Source of the DNA: JAVJSD01 sp040219575
GTDB taxonomy: Bacteria; Planctomycetota; Planctomycetia; Pirellulales; Pirellulaceae
Length of the DNA stretch: 64,000 bases
Direction of reading: 5' to 3'
NCBI GenBank assembly: GCA_040219575.1
Contig: JAVJSD010000058.1
Span: 12,421 to 76,420 of the forward strand
The notes below the pieces were generated by a model. It was given only the letters and a program-made list of their open reading frames with translations. It ran no database searches and had not been told where the DNA came from. This document shows positions 9,542 through 19,316 of this stretch, in pieces. The translations under genes were made by a program, and so were the position numbers. Every line of letters begins with the position of its first letter. The first letter of the stretch is position 1.

Positions 9542-9693
9542 CGGTCGAAGCCGCCGCGACAAAAGCCTCACCATTCAGAGGACTTGCCGGCGTTCCGTGG
9601 TACACTACAGACTTCCGAAAACGGCGACACCTCGCCGGGGATGCATCTGTCGAGTTTTCACTCCGTCCGCGCAACGATTGTCGAAAGTTGAAC

Positions 9694-10257
9694 ATGCTAC
9701 GAACATTGACCTTCAGCAGTGTGAGTTTGCTGTTGTTGTTGGTCGCCGGCGGCGCCTCGGCCGAAGCGCCGGTCAAGTCGGGATTGCAGACCGGCGAGCA
9801 GATCCTGGCGGTGTTCGAACCGATCAACATCACGGGCGAGCACGCCGGTGAGCCGCACTGCCTGGTGTGCGAAAACGGCGTGAGCCCCGTGGCGATGGTC
9901 TTCGCCCGTCAGTGGAACGAACCCCTGACGCGGTTGGTCAAGCAACTCGACGCCGCGGCGGCGAAGCATCGCGAGCAGGAGATGGGCGCGTTCGTCGTCT
10001 TTCTCAGCGACGACGCCGAGTTGCCGGCTAAGTTGAAAGCGGCGGCGAAGAATCACCAGTTGAAGCACGTCGTGCTGAGCACCTTCGACGCCGCCGGCCC
10101 CGAGGGTTTCGAGGTTTCGGCCGACGCCGATGTGACGGTCGTGCTGTACCGCGAGTTCGTCGTCAAGGCGAATCACGCCTTTCGCCGAGGCGAATTGGGA
10201 GAGAAGCATGCGGCGAAGGTCCTCGCCGACCTGCCGAAGATCCTTGTCAAAGAGTAA
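9694..10257 (+). CDS. Secreted thioredoxin-like protein with one CxxC
   Basis: 187 residues. A signal peptide is evident (MLRTLTFSSVSLLLLLVAGG, cleavage near ASA). The mature part has a CLVC pair (PHCLVCENG) and a thioredoxin-like alternation ending in VVLYREFVVKANHAF. Probably periplasmic. The same fold occurs in the next gene, 72 bp downstream, suggesting a pair. Specific role unknown. Confidence 0.7.
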   Translation: MLRTLTFSSVSLLLLLVAGGASAEAPVKSGLQTGEQILAVFEPINITGEHAGEPHCLVCENGVSPVAMVFARQWNEPLTRLVKQLDAAAAKHREQEMGAFVVFLSDDAELPAKLKAAAKNHQLKHVVLSTFDAAGPEGFEVSADADVTVVLYREFVVKANHAFRRGELGEKHAAKVLADLPKILVKE

Positions 10258-10328
10258 GCCGCTCAATGCGGTCCTGTCCTTGGTAGCCATTCAATTCTGA
10301 TAGCCAACCAGTTGCGGAGATTCCATCG

Positions 10329-11618
10329 ATGCGCGTCGCCAGTATTTTGTTGCTCGTCACTGCGTGTTTGCTGCTTGTCGCGAGCGTCGCTACCGCGAAA
10401 ACGCCGCTCGGCGAAGCGCTGAAGGACATCGACGTCGCCGACCACTGGATCTACGACGATCTGCCCAAAGCCGTGGCCGAGGCGAAGTCGTCGGGCAAGC
10501 CGCTGATGATCGTGCTTCGCTGCGTGCCCTGTCCGCCGGGCCGCAGTCTCGATGCGAAGGTGATGCAGCCGGCCGGCGAACTGGCCGACGTCGAGAAGCA
10601 GTTTGTCTGCGTGCGGATCATTCAAACCAACTCCCTGAACCTCGATCTGTTTCAATACGACTATGACATGTCGTGGTCGGCGATGTTCATGAGCGCCGAC
10701 GGGGCGATCTACGGCCGCTACGGCACGCGATCGGCGGGCGGACCGGGATCCGACAAACATCTTTCACCCGTTGGATTTCGCCTGGCCGCCGAGCGGGCGC
10801 TCGCACTGCACGACGACTATCCCGCCAATCGCGAACAACTGGCCGGCAAACGCGGCGAGCCGGGCGAATACCGTCGGCCCACGGAAATCCCCGGCCTGAC
10901 CGATCGACCCGCCACGGCCACCACGCGGCAGAACTGCATCCACTGCCACATGGTGAAGGACTACGCCATCCGGGCCAAATGGGAGGCCGGCCGGCTGACC
11001 GAGAAGGACCTGTGGGTGTATCCCATGCCGCAGCAGATTGGCATGACGATGGACGACGAGCAGGGCCTGAAGGTCAAGAGCGTCGAGTCCGGCTCGCCGG
11101 CGGGGAAAGCGGGCATTGCGGCGGGAGATGAGCTGGTTTCGATCAGCGGTCAACCGCTGATTTCGCTGGCCGACATTCAGTGGGTGCTGCACAACACGCC
11201 GAGCGACGCCGAGTTGGCGGTCGTTGTGAGCCGCAACGGCGCGACGCAGTCGAAAACGCTCTCGCTCAGCGGCGATTGGAAGAAGGCCGACATCGCCTGG
11301 CGGCCCTCCACCTGGTACGGCTTGCGGCAGGGAGTGAAGATCGAGCCGCTCACCGCGCAAGAGAAGGCGGCCCGAGGCCTCGACGCCGAACAACTGGCGC
11401 TGCAGGTCAAGGGTCTGTTCGGCAAGGGGGGCCCGAAACTGAAACAGGCCGGCTTGCGTCAGAACGACGTGATCGTGGCGGTCGACGGCAAGACCGACGC
11501 GATGACCGAGACCGACTTCTTGGTCTACCTTCGACTGGAGCGCGGCCCCAAAGACCGCATCACGTTCAGCGTGCTCCGAGACGGTGGTCGGAGCGACGTG
11601 ACGTTGCCAGTGTGGTAG
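10329..11618 (+). CDS. Secreted thioredoxin-fold protein with CxxCH and PDZ domains
   Basis: 429 residues, with a signal peptide (residues 1-23). Residues about 40-165 form a thioredoxin-like domain with Cys65-x-x-Cys68 (RCVPCPPG). Then comes CIHCH (Cys203, Cys206, His207), which matches a c-type haem attachment motif, and a PDZ domain (SPAGKAGIAAGDELVSI) followed by a second partial PDZ (LRQNDVIVAVDGK). Haem binding is only a possibility; planctomycete thioredoxin/PDZ proteins of this shape are common but uncharacterised. The stop codon lies in a 16-bp tandem duplication. Confidence 0.75.
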   Translation: MRVASILLLVTACLLLVASVATAKTPLGEALKDIDVADHWIYDDLPKAVAEAKSSGKPLMIVLRCVPCPPGRSLDAKVMQPAGELADVEKQFVCVRIIQTNSLNLDLFQYDYDMSWSAMFMSADGAIYGRYGTRSAGGPGSDKHLSPVGFRLAAERALALHDDYPANREQLAGKRGEPGEYRRPTEIPGLTDRPATATTRQNCIHCHMVKDYAIRAKWEAGRLTEKDLWVYPMPQQIGMTMDDEQGLKVKSVESGSPAGKAGIAAGDELVSISGQPLISLADIQWVLHNTPSDAELAVVVSRNGATQSKTLSLSGDWKKADIAWRPSTWYGLRQGVKIEPLTAQEKAARGLDAEQLALQVKGLFGKGGPKLKQAGLRQNDVIVAVDGKTDAMTETDFLVYLRLERGPKDRITFSVLRDGGRSDVTLPVW

Positions 11619-11642
11619 GCCGACGTTGTGGTAGGCCGACGT
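11611..11642 (+). repeat. 16-bp perfect tandem duplication over a stop codon
   Basis: The unit TGTGGTAGGCCGACGT occurs twice back to back; the first copy contains the TAG stop of the PDZ/thioredoxin gene. The rest of the 298-bp interval to 11917 shows no gene. Confidence 0.9.
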
Positions 11643-11916
11643 CGCGCATGCGGCGGTCGGCACGCGCTGGTGCGCGTCCTCCGCGGTAGCGAAGCGATAC
11701 CTTGCTGGTCGTCAGCACGGCGATTGCCGCCTGTTTTGTGAAGACCAGGCGAAGATGCGGTGGCGATTCTGCAAACTCCCGCCGCGCAAGATGAAAACGA
11801 TTGACAGCTAGCTGACCGGCAGTAGAGTGACGCCGGAAGCGCGACGCGAACCGCCGCCGGCGGCTCTCGCCCGAGATCGCGCATGGCAGTTCGAGGCCCG
11901 CCGGCCCCGGTTTGGT

Positions 11917-14900
11917 ATGTCCACTCGGCAATCGGTTTCCTGTCCCTACTGCGATAAGAAGATGTCGCTGCGCGACATCAAGCCGGGGCGCTACAAACCC
12001 CAGTGCCGCGAGTGCCAGCGAAAGTTCGTGCTCACGATTCCCGATCCCACGCCGATCGTTCGCACGTTGGCCGAAGACAAGGAGTTGGCGGAGCAGGACG
12101 CGCAGCGTTCGCGGCGACACGTCATCGACGCGGAGAAGACGGCGCCGCCGCACAGCCGTAGCGACAAACCGCACCGCGAACTGCAACCGACCCTTGCGCA
12201 TCAGGAAAGGCACGCCTCGAGGGTCGGCTCGCAAAGCGATCACGACACCGTCCAGCAGACCTCGGCCTTCATGCCGATGGAGGTTGAACAACTTCAGTCC
12301 ACGACGCTTCCTCACGGCGATTCCTCCGATGAATCGGCCGTCGATTCGGCCGTCGAATCGGTCGACGGCGCGCTGGGTGGACTCGGCGACGCCACGCTGC
12401 CGCCCGACGCTCAAGCCGAACGCAGCGCGACGAGGGGCTTCGATGCGACGGAGCTAGGCGCAACGACCGGCGTCGCGCCGTCGCAGTTCGATGCCGCCCA
12501 TCCCGACGCCGCCCATCCCGACGACGCCCATCCCGCGGCCGCCGAAGCTGGTTTGGCGAGCATCAAAAAGACAGCCCCGCTTCGATCGGAACGTACCGCG
12601 GCCGCCGACGCCACCGAGGTCTACAGTCCAAAGACAACGGCCGAAGCAACCGACGAGTCGACCAGCGCAGGCGCCGACAGGACCGAAATCTATCAGGGCG
12701 ACGCAGCCAAAGCTGAAGATTTGCCGGCCGACGCGCCGCGCAACATCGGCGGCTACAAGATCGTCCGCGAGTTGGGCCGCGGCGCGATGGGCGCCGTCTA
12801 CCTGGCCCGGCAAGTGTCGCTGGATCGAAAAGTGGCGCTCAAGGTGATTCAGCCCCGCATGGCCAAGGATCCGGTGTTCATCAGCCGCTTCACACGCGAA
12901 GCGTACGCCGCCGCCCAGCTCACGCATCACAACATTGTGCAAGTCTATGACCTGGGCGCCTCGGCCGGTAATCACTACTTCAGCATGGAGTTCGTCGAGG
13001 GCCGGCCGCTCACCGAAGTCGTTCATCAGCAAGGACGTTTAAGCGCCGAGGCGGCCGTGGGCTACGTGCTGCAGGCCGCCCGGGGGCTGCACTTCGCCCA
13101 CGAACACGGCATGGTGCATCGCGACATTAAGCCAGACAACCTGCTGTTGAACGATCGGGGCATCGTCAAGGTGGCGGATCTGGGCTTGGTCAAGACGCGC
13201 GGGGCCGGCGAAGACGGCGACGGCAAAGCCGCCGAAACCACCAACGAGCAGCTCCGCCAGACGATCGACGCCGAGCAGACGATCGCCAATGTGGCGATGG
13301 GGACGCCCGCGTACATGCCGCCCGAACAGGCCGAAGACGCGGCCCACGTCGATCATCGCGCCGACATCTACTCGCTGGGCTGCACGCTGTACGTGCTGCT
13401 CACCGGCCGCCCGCCGTTTCAAGGCGCAAGCGCCCTGGAGGTAATCACCAAGCACAAGAGCGAGCCGATGGTTCGGCCCGAGGCGGTCGTCAAACGCGTG
13501 CCGCCGCAACTCTCCGAAATCAACATGCAGATGGTCGCCAAGCGGCCGGAGGATCGCCAGCCGGACATGGGCCGGGTGATCGAGCAACTCGAGGGCTTTC
13601 TAGGCGTCCGCAGCGGCGGCGACTTGTCGCCCAGCGAAGAGAACATGGTGGAGTTGGAAAGAAGCGTCGCCCTGCTCACGCGCGGCAAGTGGCGGGGACT
13701 GCGGCCGAAACTGCTGCTGGGGTTCTTCGCCTTGTGCGGCGTGCTGTTCGCCGCCGGAGCGGCGCTGCTCAACGGTTGGCTGCTGGGAGGCGGCATCGGC
13801 CTGGCGGTGATGACCACGGTCGCGTATTTCGTGCTCAGCGGACTGCTCGACCGCACCTACCTGCTGGCCAAGGTCCGCGAGATGATGTTCGCCAGCCGCT
13901 GGACCGACTACCTGCTTTGGACCGGCGGCGCGGCCCTCGCCCTGTTGATGCTCTACTTGTTCGGGCTGTTGCTGCCCACGGCGATTTGGCTGGTGATGTC
14001 GGTCGGCGTCGCCGCGGGCTTCTATTTCGTCGTCGATCGGCGCGTGTCGGCCGAGAGGCGCGCGGCGGTCGATCAGGCCGAGCAACTGCTGAAAAGAATG
14101 CGGCTCCGCGGCCCGAAGGAGGAGTCGCTCCAGCAGTTCGTGGCCCGGTTCGCCGGCGCCGATTGGGAAGAGATGTTCGAGGCCCTGTTCGGATACGAGG
14201 CCAAGATCGAGGCCCGGCAGTGGCGGCAACCGGCGCCCAGCGAAAAGAAGCAGAAGACGTATCGGGCCTGGCGCGACCCGATCGTCGAGCGGATCGACGC
14301 GCGCATCGCCGCCATTCGCCAGGCCCGCGAACGGCGCCACTTGCAGAAACTGGAGCAGGCGGCGCTGGAGGCCAAGGGCGTCGACCGCAACCAGGCCCGC
14401 GAAGAAGCGCTCGACGCGGCCGACGCCATGGTCGATCAGGCCGCCGTTCTCCGCCAGGTCGCCCGTACGCCCAGCACCGCCGAGACGGCCGCCAACAAGC
14501 GGGCCATGGTCAAGAACATGCTGGCCGCCACGCGGTCCGAGGGGCAGCGTCGCAAGCAATCGCTGGGCGGTCGAATCCGCGCCGCGCTGCAGTTCGCCTT
14601 CGGCGGCAAGGTGCGTTTCGCCGCGGGCGCCGCGCTGCTGACGGTCTGCCTGCTGTGGTTGAATCAGAACGGTCTGGTTCCCGGCGCGGAGATTCGCGAC
14701 GCGGTGACGGGCGGCGCCGCCGTCAGCGAACTGCGCAACCTCACCGCCGAGCAGAAGCTGGCCATGCTCGAACAGATGAACCAGCCGGCCGACACGCAAC
14801 CGGTCGCCTTCCTGCCGTCTCCGCTGAATGCCTGGCTGAGCAACTTTAACACGGGCCTGGCGGGCGTGATCCTGCTCGTGTCGATCTTCTTCCGCGGACC

Positions 14901-15099
14901 GCGCGCCGCCGGCTTCGCGCTCGTCGCCGCGTTGGCCGCCGTTTTTGTTCCGATCCTTGCCTCTCCCTATCTCAGCCTTGTCCCCGCCTATATCTTTCCC
15001 GCCGACAGCATTCTCCGCCCCGGCGACATCGTCGGCATGACGGCCGGCGGCCTGATCGCGCTGGTCGGCGTCCTCGTCCTCCGCCGCTCGAGCAAATAG
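11917..15099 (+). CDS. Ser/Thr protein kinase with N-terminal zinc ribbon and C-terminal membrane helices
   Basis: 1060 residues from ATG 11917; a GTG at 11827 would add an Arg/Pro-rich stretch and is less likely. A zinc ribbon (Cys9, Cys12, Cys30, Cys33) opens the protein, followed by a low-complexity Ala/Asp/Thr linker. The kinase domain starts near residue 276 (GYKIVRELGRGAMGAVYLA, VALKVI, HRDIKPDNLLLN, VADLGLVK with DLG for DFG, GTPAYMPPEQ). After it come four hydrophobic helices (about 605-705), a charged region, and four more helices near the C-terminus. An active membrane kinase of the PknB/Hanks type is likely; ligand unknown. Confidence 0.9.
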   Translation: MSTRQSVSCPYCDKKMSLRDIKPGRYKPQCRECQRKFVLTIPDPTPIVRTLAEDKELAEQDAQRSRRHVIDAEKTAPPHSRSDKPHRELQPTLAHQERHASRVGSQSDHDTVQQTSAFMPMEVEQLQSTTLPHGDSSDESAVDSAVESVDGALGGLGDATLPPDAQAERSATRGFDATELGATTGVAPSQFDAAHPDAAHPDDAHPAAAEAGLASIKKTAPLRSERTAAADATEVYSPKTTAEATDESTSAGADRTEIYQGDAAKAEDLPADAPRNIGGYKIVRELGRGAMGAVYLARQVSLDRKVALKVIQPRMAKDPVFISRFTREAYAAAQLTHHNIVQVYDLGASAGNHYFSMEFVEGRPLTEVVHQQGRLSAEAAVGYVLQAARGLHFAHEHGMVHRDIKPDNLLLNDRGIVKVADLGLVKTRGAGEDGDGKAAETTNEQLRQTIDAEQTIANVAMGTPAYMPPEQAEDAAHVDHRADIYSLGCTLYVLLTGRPPFQGASALEVITKHKSEPMVRPEAVVKRVPPQLSEINMQMVAKRPEDRQPDMGRVIEQLEGFLGVRSGGDLSPSEENMVELERSVALLTRGKWRGLRPKLLLGFFALCGVLFAAGAALLNGWLLGGGIGLAVMTTVAYFVLSGLLDRTYLLAKVREMMFASRWTDYLLWTGGAALALLMLYLFGLLLPTAIWLVMSVGVAAGFYFVVDRRVSAERRAAVDQAEQLLKRMRLRGPKEESLQQFVARFAGADWEEMFEALFGYEAKIEARQWRQPAPSEKKQKTYRAWRDPIVERIDARIAAIRQARERRHLQKLEQAALEAKGVDRNQAREEALDAADAMVDQAAVLRQVARTPSTAETAANKRAMVKNMLAATRSEGQRRKQSLGGRIRAALQFAFGGKVRFAAGAALLTVCLLWLNQNGLVPGAEIRDAVTGGAAVSELRNLTAEQKLAMLEQMNQPADTQPVAFLPSPLNAWLSNFNTGLAGVILLVSIFFRGPRAAGFALVAALAAVFVPILASPYLSLVPAYIFPADSILRPGDIVGMTAGGLIALVGVLVLRRSSK

Positions 15100-15195
15100 T
15101 ACGGACGTCCGCGTCGACTTCCTCGTCCATCGAACCGGTTGACCGCGTCGATCTGAGGGGCCGGCGCTCTTCCTCAGTCGTCGGACAAGAATGAT

Positions 15196-15231
15196 GTCGA
15201 CAGGAAGGTCGACAGGAAGGTCGACAAGGAT
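15196..15231 (+). repeat. Three 12-bp tandem units (GTCGACAGGAAG)
   Basis: Two identical units and a third that ends CAAGGAT, upstream of the DUF1501 gene. Probably replication slippage; no function seen. Confidence 0.85.
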
Positions 15232-15337
15232 GTCCGTCGTGCTCGGCTTGGACCGCCGAGTTACCGAAGTCGCCGCGGCGAGGTATGATGGAATGTTGGC
15301 CGCGGACGTTCAGCACCTCCCTCCATACACGCCCCCC

Positions 15338-16771
15338 ATGTCGCACTCCTCTCAACTCACTCGGCGTGAAATGCTCCGCCGCTCCGGCATGGGGCTGGGA
15401 ATGCTCGGTCTGGCGGGCGTGATGGCCGACGGCGGACTGTTGCAATCGGCCGCCGCCTCCGCAGGAACCAATCCGCTGCTCCCCAAGCAGCCGCACTTTC
15501 CGGCCAAGGCCAGGCACGTCATCCATTTGTTCATGAACGGCGGGCCGTCGCACGTCGATACGTTCGACCCCAAACCGTCGCTGCAGAAATACGCCGGCAA
15601 GCCGCTCCCCATGCCCAACCTGCGCACCGAGCGCAAGACCGGTGCGGCATTTCCCTGTCCCTTCAAATTCCAGAAGTACGGCGAGTCGGGCCTGGAGGTG
15701 AGCGAGATCTTTCAGCACACCGCCCGGCACATCGACGACATCGCCGTGGTCCGCTCGATGCAGGCCGACGTGCCGAATCACGAACCATCGCTGATGCTGA
15801 TGAACTGCGGCGAATCGCGGTTGGTGCGGCCCAGTGTCGGCTCCTGGACCACCTACTGCCTGGGGACCGAGAACCAGAACCTGCCCGCCTTCATCGCCAT
15901 GTGCCCGGGCGGCTACCCCATCGCCGACCAGCAGAACTGGCAATCGGCGTTCCTGCCGGGTGTTTTTCAGGGCACGTATGTCGATTCCAAGCACACCGAG
16001 ATCGACAAACTGATCGCCCACGTGAAGAACGACTATCTGCCGCGCGACGTGCAGCGCCGGCAACTCGACGCCTTGGCGCAGCTCAACGCCCTGCATCGAG
16101 AGCGGCGCGGCGCCGACGACAACCTCGACGCCCGCATCCAGTCGTTCGAACTGGCCTACCGCATGCAGATCGAAGCCAGCGAGGCGCTGGACGTCAGTCG
16201 TGAGCCGCAACACGTGCTCGACGCCTACGGCCCTGGCGTGCAAGCGCGGCAGATCCTCATCGCGCGGCGTCTGGTGGAACGAGGCGTGCGCTACGTTCAA
16301 CTCTGGCAAGGCGCCGGCCAACCGTGGGACAGCCACGACGACCTCGAGCGCCGGCATCGCGAACTGGCGGGCCAGATCGATCAGGCGATCGGCGCGCTGC
16401 TGGGCGATCTCAAACAACGTGGACTGCTCGACGAGACGCTGGTGTTGTGGGGCGGCGAATTCGGCCGCACGCCGACCGTCGAACTGCCGCAGGAGGGCGC
16501 CAACGCCGGCAAGGTGAACGGTCGCGATCACAACCACTGGGGCTTCACCGTCTGGATGGCCGGCGGCGGCGTGAAAGGCGGACAGGCCTACGGCGCCACC
16601 GACGAGTTCGGCTTCCAGGCGGTCGAGAACCCGGTCCACGTCCACGACCTGCACGCCACCATGCTGCACCTGCTGGGCTTCGACCACGAGCGGCTCACCT
16701 ACCGGTATGCGGGACGCGACTATCGGCTGACCGATGTGCATGGGAAGGTGGTCCGTGAGTTGATTGCGTGA
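15338..16771 (+). CDS. DUF1501 Tat-exported protein (sulfatase-like alkaline phosphatase fold)
   Basis: 477 residues from ATG 15338. The N-terminus carries a Tat signal (TRREMLRRSGMGLGMLGLAG), then HVIHLFMNGGPSHVDTFDPK, LWGGEFGRTP and GRDHNHWGFTVWMAGGG, all hallmarks of DUF1501. The family is greatly expanded in planctomycetes, often beside DUF1549/DUF1553 genes, but none is adjacent here. Exported and folded before export; the biochemical role is not established. Confidence 0.92.
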   Translation: MSHSSQLTRREMLRRSGMGLGMLGLAGVMADGGLLQSAAASAGTNPLLPKQPHFPAKARHVIHLFMNGGPSHVDTFDPKPSLQKYAGKPLPMPNLRTERKTGAAFPCPFKFQKYGESGLEVSEIFQHTARHIDDIAVVRSMQADVPNHEPSLMLMNCGESRLVRPSVGSWTTYCLGTENQNLPAFIAMCPGGYPIADQQNWQSAFLPGVFQGTYVDSKHTEIDKLIAHVKNDYLPRDVQRRQLDALAQLNALHRERRGADDNLDARIQSFELAYRMQIEASEALDVSREPQHVLDAYGPGVQARQILIARRLVERGVRYVQLWQGAGQPWDSHDDLERRHRELAGQIDQAIGALLGDLKQRGLLDETLVLWGGEFGRTPTVELPQEGANAGKVNGRDHNHWGFTVWMAGGGVKGGQAYGATDEFGFQAVENPVHVHDLHATMLHLLGFDHERLTYRYAGRDYRLTDVHGKVVRELIA

Positions 16772-16775
16772 GGTG

Positions 16776-16878
16776 AGTGGTGAGTGGTGAGTGGTGAGTG
16801 GTGAAATGCGACGGGCGTCGCTTCCCCAAGCCGACGACTTGTCGTCGTCGTTTTGTGAGTAGGTGAGTAGGTGAGTAG
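16776..16878 (-). repeat. Inverted copy of dispersed repeat with CACCACT and CTACTCAC arrays
   Basis: Four AGTGGTG units (16776-16803) adjoin a core of about 45 bp (16804-16848) that matches 6561-6603 in reverse complement with few changes; three 8-bp GTGAGTAG units follow (16855-16878). It sits between the DUF1501 and CPBP genes. The core contains a near-palindrome around CCGACGACTTGTCGTCG. Confidence 0.85.
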
Positions 16879-16895
16879 GTAGGTGACTGCACCAG

Positions 16896-17999
16896 ATGCT
16901 TGAACCGCGGACCGTACTTACGCTGATCGCCATCACCGTCGTGGCGGTTGGCGGCGCGGCGTGGCTGCGGGCGATTCGTCGGCTGTTCGACGGACAGCCG
17001 ATCCTGCCGTATGAGCCGCGACGGCACGTGCCTTGGGGGCTGTTCGATCTGGTGCTCGTCGTGGTGATGTACGTGGCCGCGATGATGGCCGTCGCAACGG
17101 TTGGCAAGGCGATCGGGCTGCGGCTCGGTTCGGAGATCAACCAGCAGACCGCCCGCGACATGCTGGCGATGCAGATCGCGATTCAGTTTCTCGGCGGCTT
17201 GCCGGTGCTCGCTTTGATTGCGCTGCGGACCCGCGCCGCCTGGCGCGACCTGGGCGTGGATTGGAACAAGGTCTGGCGCGACCTGCGGCTGGGCGTGCTC
17301 GCCTTCACCATGCTCGCCCCGCCGGTGTACGCCATCCAGGCGGCGCTCACGCAGTTCTATCCGTACGAGCACACGTTGATCGATATCATCGAACAGGATC
17401 CCGGCCTGTTGTGGCTCAGCTTTGTGTCGGCGGCCGTCGCCGTGCCGCTGACCGAGGAGTTGCAGTTTCGGCTGCTGCTGCAAGGCTGGCTGGAAAAAGC
17501 GGCCGTCTGGCGCGGCGATCCGACGGTGTTGCTGATCGGCGGCCGCGACGCCGCAACCGACAAGGGCCCGCCGCCCGAAAGCGTCGCGGAGGCTGCGGAT
17601 CACGATGTCGACGCCGGCATGATCCCCGACGAGCATCCCGAGCAGGAAAGTCCATCGGAGGATGCGTGCGACGACGCGCATCCCTACCAGCCGCCTCTCG
17701 CCGCAGCGGATTCTCCGAATGAAGCGGCTGAGACTCCCCCTCCGTTGCGAGAGGACTTCACCGCCGAATCTCCGCCGTGGTTCGACCGCTGGCCGATCGT
17801 GGTCAGCGCGGCACTCTTCGCGGGCATGCACCTGGGGCAGGGGCCGGCCCCGGCGCCGCTGTTCGTATTGGCGCTCGGAATGGGCTACCTCTACGAGCGC
17901 ACGCATCGCATCCTGCCCGCGATCACCGTGCACTCTCTGCTCAACGCCACCACGATCGTAATTCTCGCCGTCGAGATCTATTTCCCGGCATCGAGTTGA
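16896..17999 (+). CDS. CPBP family intramembrane glutamic protease
   Basis: 367 residues with several membrane helices. The three CPBP/Abi motifs are present: EExxxR (Glu187, Glu188, Arg192 in TEELQFRLLLQG), FxxxH (LFAGMHLG) and HxxxN (HSLLNATT). A long acidic insert (about 215-285) separates motif 1 from motif 2. The family includes CAAX prenyl proteases and bacteriocin-immunity proteins; substrate unknown. Confidence 0.88.
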   Translation: MLEPRTVLTLIAITVVAVGGAAWLRAIRRLFDGQPILPYEPRRHVPWGLFDLVLVVVMYVAAMMAVATVGKAIGLRLGSEINQQTARDMLAMQIAIQFLGGLPVLALIALRTRAAWRDLGVDWNKVWRDLRLGVLAFTMLAPPVYAIQAALTQFYPYEHTLIDIIEQDPGLLWLSFVSAAVAVPLTEELQFRLLLQGWLEKAAVWRGDPTVLLIGGRDAATDKGPPPESVAEAADHDVDAGMIPDEHPEQESPSEDACDDAHPYQPPLAAADSPNEAAETPPPLREDFTAESPPWFDRWPIVVSAALFAGMHLGQGPAPAPLFVLALGMGYLYERTHRILPAITVHSLLNATTIVILAVEIYFPASS

Positions 18000-18103
18000 A
18001 GCCGGCGGCTCCCGGGGGAGGCAGCCTTTCCGTCGCCAGTGGGCCTTCTATAATGACGCCTCGCAACGCGCAATCACCTCAGCACGCACCAGGAGCAAAC
18101 ATC

Positions 18104-19186
18104 ATGGCGACGGGTTTCGGCATTATCGGTTGTGGCATGATCGCCAGTTTTCACGCCAAGGCGATCGCCGATATTCGCGGGGCGCAGCTCGTCGCCTGCT
18201 TCGACATGTTCCCGCAGTCGGCCGATCGCCTCGCCAAAGAGACCGGCTGCACGGCCTACCACGACCTGAAGGCGATGCTGGCCGATCCCAAGGTCGACGT
18301 CGTCACCATCTGCACCCCCAGCGGCGCGCACATGGAGCCGGCCGTGATGGCCGCCCAGGCCGGCAAACACGTGATCGTGGAAAAGCCGCTCGAGATCACG
18401 CTCCGCCGCTGCGACAAGATCATCGAGGCCTGCGACAAGGCGGGCGTCGTGCTGTCGGCCATCTTCCCCTCGCGGTTCCACGAGGCCTCGCAGCTCACCA
18501 AGAAGGCGATCGACAAGGGCCGCTTCGGCACGGTGACCGTGGGCGACGCCTATGTGAAGTGGTACCGCACGCAGCAATACTACGACAGCGGCGCCTGGCG
18601 CGGCACCTGGGCCCTCGACGGCGGCGGCGCGCTGATGAACCAGGCCATCCATAGCGTCGACTTGTTGGGCTGGCTGATGGGACCCGTGGCCGAGGTCTCG
18701 GCCTTCTCGGCCACGCTGGCCCACGAGCGAATCGAAGTCGAGGACACGGTCATCGCCGCCGTTCGCTACGCCAGCGGCGCGCTGGGCACGATCGAGGCCA
18801 CCACCGCCGCGTATCCCGGCTCACTGAAGCGCATCGAGGTCAGCGGCATGCAGGGCACGGCGGTCATCGAGGAGGAAGACCTCAAGGTGTGGGACTTCGA
18901 GAAGAAGAACCGCCAGGACGAGGCGATCCGCGACAAGCTGGCCGGCAAGACCAAAACCGGCGGCGGCGCGGCCGATCCCTCGGCCATCGGCTACCACGGC
19001 CACCGCATGCAGTTCGAAGACGTGCTCAGGGCGATCAAGAAGGGAACCAAGCCGTTGATCGACGGTCCCGAAGGCCGCCGCTCGGTCGAAATCATCCTCG
19101 CCATCTACAAGTCGGCCGAACTCGGCAAAGCCGTCCCCCTGCCGCTCAAGGGCGACCCCGTCCTCAAAGCCCGCCCCAAAAAGTAA
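18104..19186 (+). CDS. Gfo/Idh/MocA-family NAD(P)-dependent oxidoreductase
   Basis: 360 residues, ATG preceded by AGGAG. Rossmann motif GFGIIGCGMIASFHA at the N-terminus, EKPLE (catalytic Lys region), and the C-terminal alpha/beta sheet domain with GGGALMNQAIHSVDLLGW. Acts on sugars or cyclitols in this family. It stands alone between the CPBP gene and the convergent amidohydrolase. Confidence 0.92.
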   Translation: MATGFGIIGCGMIASFHAKAIADIRGAQLVACFDMFPQSADRLAKETGCTAYHDLKAMLADPKVDVVTICTPSGAHMEPAVMAAQAGKHVIVEKPLEITLRRCDKIIEACDKAGVVLSAIFPSRFHEASQLTKKAIDKGRFGTVTVGDAYVKWYRTQQYYDSGAWRGTWALDGGGALMNQAIHSVDLLGWLMGPVAEVSAFSATLAHERIEVEDTVIAAVRYASGALGTIEATTAAYPGSLKRIEVSGMQGTAVIEEEDLKVWDFEKKNRQDEAIRDKLAGKTKTGGGAADPSAIGYHGHRMQFEDVLRAIKKGTKPLIDGPEGRRSVEIILAIYKSAELGKAVPLPLKGDPVLKARPKK

Positions 19187-19316
19187 CCGTAGTAACCGTA
19201 GGCCGAAACAAGCCATGCGCAGTTCCGGCAGTCCTCCACCACTGCGTAAACCAGAACACGCGGTGACGCCCGATACCCGTGACGCTCCCGCCGCAGCGCC
19301 CTGCGGTTGTTCCTGC

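Noticed and set aside
16896..17999. CPBP protease as part of a defence or bacteriocin system
   Set aside because: It lies among ordinary chromosomal genes with no toxin or bacteriocin gene near; family membership alone is not enough.
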